Shown here piece by piece: positions 1 to 5,069 of a stretch of DNA of 5,069 nucleotides (position 1 is the stretch's first letter; the number at the start of each line of letters is the position of its first letter). The stretch spans positions 1 through 5,069 of the forward strand of contig JAVXNW010000142.1 of assembly GCA_036645575.1 (NCBI GenBank). The letters run 5' to 3'. A program made the translations under genes and the position numbers. The notes under the pieces were generated by a model. That model saw only the letters and a list, made by a program, of their open reading frames with translations. It made no database searches and was not told the DNA's origin. The stretch is from JAVXNW01 sp036645575 (GTDB taxonomy: Bacteria; Bacillota; Clostridia; Christensenellales; Aristaeellaceae).

Positions 1-1
1 G

Positions 2-1528
2 TTTTTGTCGCGCGACAAGGCGGATGAGGCGGAGGAAGGCGAGGCTGCGACGAAGCCCGCGCGCAAGCGCTTTTCGCTGTTCTCCGCGCCGATGGCTTCG
101 GAGGATGAGGACGACGAGGACGACGACATCGCGCCCAGCGGCGGCGGCATCAAGCTATTTGGCCGAAGCCGCGCGCGCGACGAGGACGAATACGACGACG
201 AATACGACGAGGACGACGAGGACGACGAAGCCGCGCAAACAGGCGACGCGTCGGTTGGCTATGGGTTGACCCAGCAGCTGGCGCAGGCGATCGACGAAGG
301 CACGCCCAGCCGCCGCGCCCGCCGCGCCGCCCCGCCCGAGGCGCCCGTCGAAATCCCCTCGCGCAAACGCCACGCGACGCGCAAGCCTGCGGTTGTGATG
401 GTCGATGAGGACGAAGAAGAAGAAGTAGCGCCGCGCCGCAGCGCCCGCAGGGACGAAGTGCCGGAAGTAGACGAAGCGCCCTATCGCCGCGCGCGTAAAG
501 ACGAAGTGCCGGAAGAGGACGCTTCCCCCTATCGCCGCGCGCGCAAAGACGAAGTGCCCGAAGAGGACGCTTCCCCCTATCGCCGCAGCGCCCGCAGGGA
601 CGAAGACGATGACGAGGGCGACGAGGGCGATAGGGCCCGCCATCATTGGCTGGGACGCGATCGCAAGCCGCCCGTTCGCCTGATGGACGAAGACGACGAG
701 GACGAGGCGTTCCGGGTGCCCGCGCGCGACATGACGGACGAGCCGACGCGTGCCTTCCGGCCGGTGGATCGCCCGAGCGCGAAGGCGGACGAGCAGTTGA
801 CGCGCCGCTTCCAAGCGGTCAAGCGCACGCGCCCCGTGCAGGACGATCCGGACGATCTGGATGACGCGGACTACGCGGATTACGAGGAAGACGAAGACGA
901 CGCGGACATCATGCCGGTGCGCCGCTATGGCGGTCGCCGCCGTGGCACGATGCGCGTCTATGGCGATGACGAATCGCGCGATGACGACGAAGACGAGGAA
1001 GACAGCGTCTACGACGAGGACGAGGACGAATACGACTACGACGAGGAAGCGCCCGGGATTGGCAAGCGCGTGCTGCACTTCTTGCGCGGGCTGCTGGTGG
1101 TGCTGCTGCTGGTGTTGCTCGCGGTGATCGCGTTTCGCCAGCTAGAGGCAAACGGAAACCTGTCGCTTGACGGACTGCGCACGAGCGTGGGGCGGATCGT
1201 CAATCTGGACGGCCTGTTCCCGCCCCCGCAGGCCAAGTCGGCTTTAGCGCCGCTACTGACGCCCACCCAATCGGCGCTGCCTACGCAGACGGATATGCCT
1301 GCGCAGACAGGCGCGCTTTCCGCCATGGGCGATGCGGCGGAGACCGGTCTTCCGACGTCCGCGCCGGCTGCCGGCATCGGCATTGCGCTGCCCGATCCCT
1401 CTTCCAATCCCGCACCCACCCAAATACCCACCGAAATGCCCGCCGAAGCGCCCACGACCCAAGCGCCCACTGCGGCGCCTTCTCCCGAGGCATCGGCCAG
1501 CGCCGAATTTGTAAACCTTGGCGACTGA
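2..1528 (+). CDS. Acidic low-complexity single-pass membrane protein, function unknown (probably 5' partial)
   Basis: I do not recognise a family. The frame is open to the left edge of the window. The first possible start inside it is a TTG at 5 with no visible ribosome binding site, so the true start is probably upstream. Residues below are counted from that TTG (507 aa). Residues 1-350 are low-complexity and probably disordered: I count about 116 Asp/Glu against 59 Lys/Arg, in acidic runs (about 33-41, 59-75, 134-140, 286-301, 321-347) broken by Arg-rich patches such as RRYGGRRRG at 306-314. Three 16-residue tandem repeats lie at 150-197. One strongly hydrophobic segment, about 358-377, follows GKR and should be a transmembrane helix with the acidic part inside (positive-inside rule). 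The 130-residue tail is rich in Pro, Thr, Ala and Ser, has no Lys or Arg after 411, and looks like an extracytoplasmic spacer. No Cys and no enzyme motif were seen. The long open frame and one-helix design support a real gene; the function is open. Confidence 0.8.
   Translation, partial: FLSRDKADEAEEGEAATKPARKRFSLFSAPMASEDEDDEDDDIAPSGGGIKLFGRSRARDEDEYDDEYDEDDEDDEAAQTGDASVGYGLTQQLAQAIDEGTPSRRARRAAPPEAPVEIPSRKRHATRKPAVVMVDEDEEEEVAPRRSARRDEVPEVDEAPYRRARKDEVPEEDASPYRRARKDEVPEEDASPYRRSARRDEDDDEGDEGDRARHHWLGRDRKPPVRLMDEDDEDEAFRVPARDMTDEPTRAFRPVDRPSAKADEQLTRRFQAVKRTRPVQDDPDDLDDADYADYEEDEDDADIMPVRRYGGRRRGTMRVYGDDESRDDDEDEEDSVYDEDEDEYDYDEEAPGIGKRVLHFLRGLLVVLLLVLLAVIAFRQLEANGNLSLDGLRTSVGRIVNLDGLFPPPQAKSALAPLLTPTQSALPTQTDMPAQTGALSAMGDAAETGLPTSAPAAGIGIALPDPSSNPAPTQIPTEMPAEAPTTQAPTAAPSPEASASAEFVNLGD
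179..229 (+). repeat. GAC/GAG-rich simple-sequence tract coding an Asp/Glu run
   Basis: This tract inside the acidic protein gene is built almost only from GAC, GAG and GAA codons with two TAC codons. It encodes residues 59-75, and the EYDD/EYDE step is repeated in tandem. Similar but shorter tracts occur near 107-127, 884-905 and 982-1050. Such near-repetitive coding DNA is prone to slippage in multiples of three, which would change the length of the acidic run without breaking the frame. The functional consequence is inference. Confidence 0.5.
452..598 (+). repeat. Three tandem 48-bp repeats coding a 16-residue motif
   Basis: Units are 452-499, 500-547 and 548-595 (the third runs on into one more Arg codon). 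They encode DEVPEVDEAPYRRARK, DEVPEEDASPYRRARK and DEVPEEDASPYRRSAR. Units 2 and 3 are identical at nearly every base up to the final Arg-rich part, including synonymous positions, which points to recent in-frame duplication. A perfect 25-bp direct repeat flanks the array, at 434-458 and 581-605, and encodes RRSARRDE on both sides. Each unit is an acidic half followed by a PYRR basic half, so the array alternates charge blocks. Confidence 0.85.
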
Positions 1529-1556
1529 GCCCGGCATTTCCCTCCCATAGCCGCTC

Positions 1557-1610
1557 AAAGGGCGCGTTTGGTGGCCCGCATAGGCGGAGCCGCCGGGCGC
1601 GTTCCTTTTT
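1557..1610 (+). terminator. Long hairpin plus T-run: intrinsic terminator or attenuator
   Basis: The hairpin starts 29 bases after the stop of the acidic protein gene. As + strand RNA: 1576-1579 pair with 1584-1587 (CCGC/GCGG, loop ATAG). A1588 bulges. 1563-1575 pair with 1589-1601 (13 pairs, four of them G-U). G1562 pairs with U1603, U1602 bulges, and AAAGG at 1557-1561 pairs with CCTTT at 1604-1608. Five T's end the element at 1610. The A-run before the stem and the T-run after it are typical of Rho-independent terminators. The wobble pairs would be A-C mismatches on the other strand, so the fold favours rightward transcription. The CC between stem core and T-run makes it less than ideal. 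Only 37 bases separate it from the next start codon. Confidence 0.65.
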
Positions 1611-1635
1611 GGACTGTACCGCGCAGGATTTTCCC

Positions 1636-1642
1636 GAGGAGG
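1636..1642 (+). promoter_or_regulatory. Shine-Dalgarno site GAGGAGG for the propeller gene
   Basis: GAGGAGG is five bases upstream of the ATG at 1648 and strongly complementary to the 3' end of 16S rRNA. It decides the start. The frame is open back to a TTG at 1609, but that codon sits in the T-run of the hairpin and has no ribosome binding site, so the extra 13 codons are rejected. Confidence 0.85.
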
Positions 1643-1647
1643 CATCC

Positions 1648-3384
1648 ATGAAGAAAAAAGCAAAGGCCAGAATCATCGCAAGGGGGCCGGTGCGCACGAT
1701 GATTGTGATCGGGGCGCTGGTGCTGGCAGGCGTTGCGCTGGGGCTACTGATCTGGAACACGCAGCGCGCGCGGATCGGGGCGTTGGCGGTGTCGGAAGTT
1801 GCGGCGCAGTCAACGCCGCCGGCAGCCGCTGCGGCCGCCATCCCGGCGCCTGTTTCCACGCCCGCGCCCGTGCCCGTTCCGCCCGTTTCCGTTCCGCCCG
1901 ATCTTTCGGCGACCGCCGCGCCCGGCGCGCAGCCGGGGCGCGAAAAGCTCGCGCTGCGCTATCGCGTGTACGAGAACGGGAAGCAGGTCAAGGACTATCG
2001 CCGAAGCGAGATGATCGACTTCTCGCCCGACGCGCCCTATGCGGCCGTGCCCGGCGTGCTCACGTTCCGGGGCGGGGCGATGCGCGCAAACGCCGGGTAT
2101 GGCGCGCTTGCCGAGGCGCCCAAGAAGCTGGAGGTTCTGTGGAAAGTGCGCGTGGGGCACATCGACGAGTGGGGCGGCGTGGGCTGGACAGGTCAGCCGT
2201 CGCTGGTCGAGTGGCCGGAAAATGTGCGCAAAGTGATGAACATCACGCCGGCGAAGCGCGAAAAGGACGGCCTCGTCGAGGTGATTTACGCGGCGCTCGA
2301 CGGAAAGATCCGCTTTCTCGACCTGGCGGACGGCGAGGAGACCCGCCCCAGCATCGACATCGGCGCGCCGATCAAGGGCAGCGTATCGGTCGATCCGCGC
2401 GGGTATCCGCTCCTGTATTGCGGGCAGGGCATCCCGACGGTCGGCGGAAAGCAGGTCAAGATCGGCATGCGCATCTTCAGCCTGATCGATCAGAAAGTGC
2501 TGCTGTTTTTAAACGGCAAGGATGAAAAGCGCACGCGCAACTGGTACGCCTTTGACGCGTCCCCGCTGGTGGACGCCCGAACCGACACGCTTTTGCAGGT
2601 GGGCGAGAACGGGCTTGTGTACGCGATCAAGCTGAATACCCAGTTTGATCAGGCGGCGGGCACGCTCGCCATTGCACCCGAAGTCACGCAGTACGCCTAC
2701 AAGTCGGCGATCACCAAGCGCCCCGGCATGGAGAACTCGCTGGCGGTCTACCACAATCGCGGCTATTTCTGCGACAATTCCGGCCTGCTCACCTGCCTGG
2801 ACATGAACACGCTCACGCCCATCTGGGCGTTTAACGTGGGCGACGACACCGACGCGACCTGCGCGCTTGAGCAGACCGACGCGGGCGTATTTCTCTACAC
2901 CGGCAACGAGCGCGACCTGCGCAAGGGCGTAGGCAACATCGAGATGCGCTGCCTTGACGCGCTGACCGGCCAGGAGAAGTGGATGCACCAGGTGGGCGTC
3001 ACCAACAAGACGCAGGGCGGCGCGTTTGCCTCCCCGGTGCTGGGTCAGCAAAACCTGCGCGACTACGTGTATTTCAACATCGCCAAGACGAGCAAGGGCG
3101 GAACGCTCTACGCCTTTGACAAACTGACGGGCGAGTCCGCATGGACGCTTCAGCTGGGTCAGTACAGTTGGTCGACGCCGGTGTGCGTCTATGACAAGGC
3201 GGGAGACGGCTATCTGGTCGTCGGCGACAGCGGCGGGCGACTGCGGCTGGTGGACGGGCGGACGGGCACGGTGATCGACGAGATCAGTCTGGGCAGCAAT
3301 ATAGAAGGCTCGCCTGCCGCGTTTGACGACATGGTGGTCGTCGGAACGCGCGGCGGCCGGATTTATGGGGTGAAGATCACATGA
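1648..3384 (+). CDS. Membrane-anchored PQQ-like beta-propeller repeat protein
   Basis: The product is 578 aa from the ATG chosen by its strong ribosome binding site. A basic N-terminus (MKKKAKARIIARGPVR) precedes a hydrophobic helix at about 17-36, which acts as an uncleaved signal anchor or signal peptide; no lipobox Cys is seen. A Pro/Ala/Val-rich spacer (about 56-98) follows. From about 130 to the end the sequence is a series of propeller blades of the PQQ/BamB-like type. Recurring strand patterns include VIYAALDGKIRFLDL (213-227), GLVYAIKL (322-329), GLLTCLDMNTLTPIWAF (379-395), MRCLDALTGQEKWMHQVG (433-450), TLYAFDKLTGESAWTLQLG (486-504) and RLRLVDGRTGTVIDE (531-545), giving about seven blades. 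Proteins of this fold are often scaffolds or ligand binders, and I see nothing that identifies a quinone-dependent dehydrogenase. The propeller should face outside the membrane. Its stop codon overlaps the glpK start. The fold is confident; the substrate or partner is unknown. Confidence 0.85.
   Translation: MKKKAKARIIARGPVRTMIVIGALVLAGVALGLLIWNTQRARIGALAVSEVAAQSTPPAAAAAAIPAPVSTPAPVPVPPVSVPPDLSATAAPGAQPGREKLALRYRVYENGKQVKDYRRSEMIDFSPDAPYAAVPGVLTFRGGAMRANAGYGALAEAPKKLEVLWKVRVGHIDEWGGVGWTGQPSLVEWPENVRKVMNITPAKREKDGLVEVIYAALDGKIRFLDLADGEETRPSIDIGAPIKGSVSVDPRGYPLLYCGQGIPTVGGKQVKIGMRIFSLIDQKVLLFLNGKDEKRTRNWYAFDASPLVDARTDTLLQVGENGLVYAIKLNTQFDQAAGTLAIAPEVTQYAYKSAITKRPGMENSLAVYHNRGYFCDNSGLLTCLDMNTLTPIWAFNVGDDTDATCALEQTDAGVFLYTGNERDLRKGVGNIEMRCLDALTGQEKWMHQVGVTNKTQGGAFASPVLGQQNLRDYVYFNIAKTSKGGTLYAFDKLTGESAWTLQLGQYSWSTPVCVYDKAGDGYLVVGDSGGRLRLVDGRTGTVIDEISLGSNIEGSPAAFDDMVVVGTRGGRIYGVKIT
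3367..3373 (+). promoter_or_regulatory. Shine-Dalgarno-like GGGGTGA for glpK, inside the propeller gene
   Basis: GGGGTGA lies seven bases before the glpK ATG at 3381 and matches the GGTGA part of the 16S anti-Shine-Dalgarno complement. It lies within the last codons of the propeller gene, so glpK can be loaded both directly and by ribosomes ending on the overlapping stop. Confidence 0.55.
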
Positions 3385-4880
3385 GGTATGTCATTGCGCT
3401 TGACCAGGGGACGACCAGCTCGCGCGCGGTGCTGTTTGACGAAAACGGGCGGGAGCATGCCAGTTGCGGAATTGAGTTCGGCCAGATCTACCCAAAGCCG
3501 GGCTGGGTGGAGCACGACCCGGCGGTCATCCTATCCACGCAGATCGACGCGCTCAAGGGGCTTGTCGAGAAGACGCGCGTGGACCTTTCAAACGTCGCGG
3601 CGATCGGCATCACCAACCAGCGCGAGACCACGCTCGTGTGGGATCGCCTGAGCGGAAAGCCCATCTACAACGCGATCGTGTGGCAGTGCCGGCGCACCGC
3701 GCCGCTGATTGAGCAGCTCAAGTCGGACGGGCTGTCAAACGTGATTCGCGACAAGACCGGCCTGATCCCGGACGCGTACTTCTCGGGCACCAAGCTGCAA
3801 TGGATCTTGGCGCACGTGGAGGGCGCGCAGGCGCGCGCGGAGAAGGGCGAATTGTGCTTTGGCACGGTGGACAGCTTCCTTGCCTACAACCTGACGAGCG
3901 AGCGCGTGCACGTGACCGACGCGACCAACGCCGCGCGCACGATGCTGTTCAACCTGCGCGAGCAGAAGTGGGACGAGATGCTCCTGCGCACGCTCAATAT
4001 CCCAGAAGCGATGCTCCCGCAGGTGGTGGACTCCTCCCATGTGGTGGGGATGCTCAAAAAAGAGATCCTCGGGCGCGAGATCCCGATTGCGGCGCTGGCG
4101 GGCGACCAGCACGCGGCGCTGTTCGGGCAGGGCTGTCTGGGCAGCGGCATGGTCAAAAACACGTATGGCACCGGGTGCTTTTTGCTGATGAACACGGGAA
4201 CCACGCCGGTCAAGTCGCAAAACAACCTGCTGACGACGCTGGCCTGGCGCATTGACGGGAAGCCGACCTACGCGCTGGAGGGCAGCGTGTTCATCGGGGG
4301 CGCGGTGGTGCAGTGGCTGCGCGACGAAATGAAGTTGATTGCGACGGCGGCGGAGTCGGAGCAGGTGGCGCAGAGCATCTCGGGCAGCGGCGGCGTCTAC
4401 GTCGTGCCCGCGTTCACCGGCCTTGGCGCGCCGCACTGGGACATGTACGCGCGCGGCACCATTGTGGGGCTGACGCGCGGCACCGGGCGCGCGCACGTGG
4501 TGCGCGCGGCGCTTGAGTCGATCGCGTTTCAGACGCGCGACGTGCTGGAGGCGATGTCGCGCGACAGCGGACTCAAGCCGGGCGCGCTGCGCGTGGACGG
4601 CGGCGCGTCAAACAACAACTTCCTCATGCAGTTCCAGTCCGACATAAGCGGCCTCGCGGTGGTGCGCCCGGTCGTGACCGAGACGACCGCGATGGGCGTT
4701 GCCATGCTGGCGGGCCGCGCGGTCGGCCTGTGGAGCGACAAGCGCCTGAGCGAACTGTGGATGAGCGCCTGCACCTTCGTGCCCGCCATGCCCACCCAGA
4801 CCCGCGCCAAGCTGCTCGAAGGCTGGCAGCAAGCCGTGGGCCGCGCCAAGGGCTGGATCAAGGAGGACGAAAAGGGATAG
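3381..4880 (+). CDS. glpK: Glycerol kinase
   Basis: The product is a cytoplasmic FGGY-family kinase that phosphorylates glycerol with ATP to sn-glycerol-3-phosphate. It is 499 aa; E. coli GlpK is about 500. The N-terminal phosphate-binding motif DQGTTSSRA is at 8-16. By comparison with remembered E. coli GlpK, the glycerol-binding residues are R81, E82 (NQRET), Y133 (DAYFSG), D242 and Q243 (AGDQHAALFG) and F267, with D242 as the catalytic base. NTYGTGCF (260-267), YALEGSVFIGG (297-307), VVPAFTGLGAPHWD (341-354) and the ATP-site VDGGASNNNFLMQFQSDI (405-422) are all intact, so it should be active. The ATG overlaps the upstream stop by ATGA, giving an operon with the propeller gene. The GGKGGTR loop that binds fructose-1,6-bisphosphate in E. 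coli is absent, and the His phosphorylated by HPr in enterococcal GlpK aligns with E228. No glpF or glpD is in the window. Confidence 0.97.
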   Translation: MRYVIALDQGTTSSRAVLFDENGREHASCGIEFGQIYPKPGWVEHDPAVILSTQIDALKGLVEKTRVDLSNVAAIGITNQRETTLVWDRLSGKPIYNAIVWQCRRTAPLIEQLKSDGLSNVIRDKTGLIPDAYFSGTKLQWILAHVEGAQARAEKGELCFGTVDSFLAYNLTSERVHVTDATNAARTMLFNLREQKWDEMLLRTLNIPEAMLPQVVDSSHVVGMLKKEILGREIPIAALAGDQHAALFGQGCLGSGMVKNTYGTGCFLLMNTGTTPVKSQNNLLTTLAWRIDGKPTYALEGSVFIGGAVVQWLRDEMKLIATAAESEQVAQSISGSGGVYVVPAFTGLGAPHWDMYARGTIVGLTRGTGRAHVVRAALESIAFQTRDVLEAMSRDSGLKPGALRVDGGASNNNFLMQFQSDISGLAVVRPVVTETTAMGVAMLAGRAVGLWSDKRLSELWMSACTFVPAMPTQTRAKLLEGWQQAVGRAKGWIKEDEKG

Positions 4881-4895
4881 GACGGAGCAGGTTCG

Positions 4896-4943
4896 CCGCG
4901 TGAGCGTAGCCCGGCACTGCGGTGCCGAGCTGCGCTCACGCGG
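4896..4943. repeat. Long nested hairpin just downstream of glpK
   Basis: This palindrome begins 15 bases after the glpK stop. The outer stem pairs 4896-4910 with 4929-4943 (15 pairs, one of them T4907/G4932 wobble); its outer 11 bases, CCGCGTGAGCG and CGCTCACGCGG, are perfect inverted repeats. After a C4911/A4928 mismatch, 4912-4917 (CGGCAC) pair with 4922-4927 (GTGCCG) around a TGCG loop. There is no T-run after it, so it is not a standard Rho-independent terminator. It could protect the 3' end of the glpK mRNA, aid Rho-dependent ending, or be a dispersed palindromic repeat. Confidence 0.8.
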
Positions 4944-4959
4944 GTTATTGAACGCGAAA

Positions 4960-4978
4960 GGTGGGCTACTCGCCCGCC
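4960..4978. other. Small hairpin ending repeat copy 1
   Basis: 4960-4966 (GGTGGGC) pair with 4972-4978 (GCCCGCC) around a five-base loop TACTC, with one T-G wobble. The right arm runs two bases into copy 2. The equivalent hairpin of copy 2 has a near-identical loop but different arms. No T-run follows. Confidence 0.55.
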
Positions 4979-5021
4979 CGGCACTGCGGTGTCGTGCTGC
5001 GCTCACGCGGTGATTGAACGC

Positions 5022-5047
5022 GGAGGAGGGGCTGCTCGCCCCCCTCC
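5022..5047. other. Small hairpin ending repeat copy 2
   Basis: 5022-5032 pair with 5038-5047 in ten pairs with a single bulged A5027, around the loop TGCTC. The lower arms differ from those of copy 1 yet still pair, so the structure is kept although the sequence changed. No T-run follows, so it is not a standard terminator. Confidence 0.55.
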
Positions 5048-5069
5048 ACACCACCCCCTCGAGCTGTAC

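Larger units (their letters stand above)
4910..5047. repeat. Two imperfect copies of a ~67-bp direct repeat in tandem
   Basis: Copy 1 spans 4910-4976 and copy 2 starts at 4977. Both open with the same 15 bases (CCCGGCACTGCGGTG), continue through CTGCGCTCACGCGG, share ATTGAACGCG, and end in GGGCT[A/G]CTCGCCC. They differ by a few substitutions and small indels. The left arm of the big hairpin (4896-4906) is not repeated before copy 2, so only copy 1 has the full nested hairpin. No reading frame with a ribosome binding site is seen here. The element looks like an intergenic repeat family or a tandemly duplicated structured segment. Confidence 0.75.

Noticed and set aside
155..1078. Long open frame on the - strand opposite the acidic protein gene
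   Set aside because: It reads as endless Val/Phe/Leu/Ala/Arg from the complement of GAC/GAG codons. It has no ribosome binding site or domain and is explained as an antisense shadow of the Asp/Glu-rich gene.
1528..1560. Possible third copy of the downstream repeat (AGCCCGGCA followed by GCCGCTCA)
   Set aside because: Only two short words match and the sequence between differs. The likeness is within what shared G+C-rich composition gives.
1609..1640. Possible promoter with TTGGAC as -35 before the propeller gene
   Set aside because: No -10-like hexamer is found about 17 bases downstream, and the start of transcription would fall on the ribosome binding site.
1609..1647. Upstream TTG start adding 13 residues to the propeller protein
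   Set aside because: It lies in the T-run of the terminator-like hairpin with no ribosome binding site, while GAGGAGG sits five bases before the ATG at 1648.
1648..3384. PQQ-dependent alcohol or glucose dehydrogenase
   Set aside because: Only the propeller repeat pattern is seen. I cannot find recognisable cofactor or metal-binding catalytic motifs, and many proteins of this fold are non-enzymatic.
3735..4496. Long - strand open frame inside glpK
   Set aside because: It is a His/Arg/Ala-rich shadow frame of high-G+C DNA, opposite a fully convincing glycerol kinase.
4896..5047. CRISPR array or insertion-sequence end
   Set aside because: There are only two copies with no unique spacers between them, no cas or transposase gene, and no target-site duplication visible.
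4529..5054. Two overlapping - strand frames covering the end of glpK and the repeat region
   Set aside because: They run from the repeats into antisense glpK, show no conserved motif, and their internal protein repeats only reflect the 67-bp DNA repeat.

Overview
The window is G+C-rich (roughly two thirds by eye) bacterial chromosomal DNA. It holds three genes, all on the + strand, and short non-coding stretches with strong hairpins. Several things suggest a high-G+C member of the Bacillota/Clostridia: strong GGAGG-type ribosome binding sites, a glycerol kinase without the enterobacterial FBP loop, and a membrane-anchored PQQ-like propeller protein. This assignment is an inference with low to moderate confidence, because no rRNA or lineage marker is present. 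No mobile-element gene, tRNA, rRNA or CRISPR array was seen.

Layout: (1) 2-1528 is an unrecognised, probably 5'-truncated gene. Its product has a very acidic, low-complexity region of about 350 residues, one transmembrane helix, and a Pro/Thr/Ala/Ser-rich tail predicted to lie outside the cell. It contains three near-identical 16-residue repeats. (2) 1529-1647 is a 119-bp gap with a long hairpin followed by five T's (1557-1610), read as a + strand intrinsic terminator or attenuator. (3) 1648-3384 encodes a 578-residue membrane-anchored PQQ-like beta-propeller protein. (4) 3381-4880 encodes glycerol kinase GlpK (499 aa). Its ATG overlaps the stop of the propeller gene (ATGA), so the two are very likely co-transcribed and translationally coupled. 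(5) 4881-5069 is non-coding. It carries a long nested hairpin just after glpK and two imperfect copies of a ~67-bp direct repeat, each ending in a small hairpin with a similar loop.

How the genes work together: GlpK makes sn-glycerol-3-phosphate from glycerol and ATP in the cytoplasm. The propeller protein would sit outside the membrane as a binding or scaffold module. The overlap gives a firm expression link, but nothing in the sequence shows that the propeller takes part in glycerol metabolism. No glycerol facilitator or glycerol-3-phosphate dehydrogenase gene is in view. The first gene is separated from the other two by the hairpin and may be a separate unit. The most unusual elements are the acidic single-pass protein, the two hairpin regions, and a GlpK that appears to lack both well-known regulatory sites.
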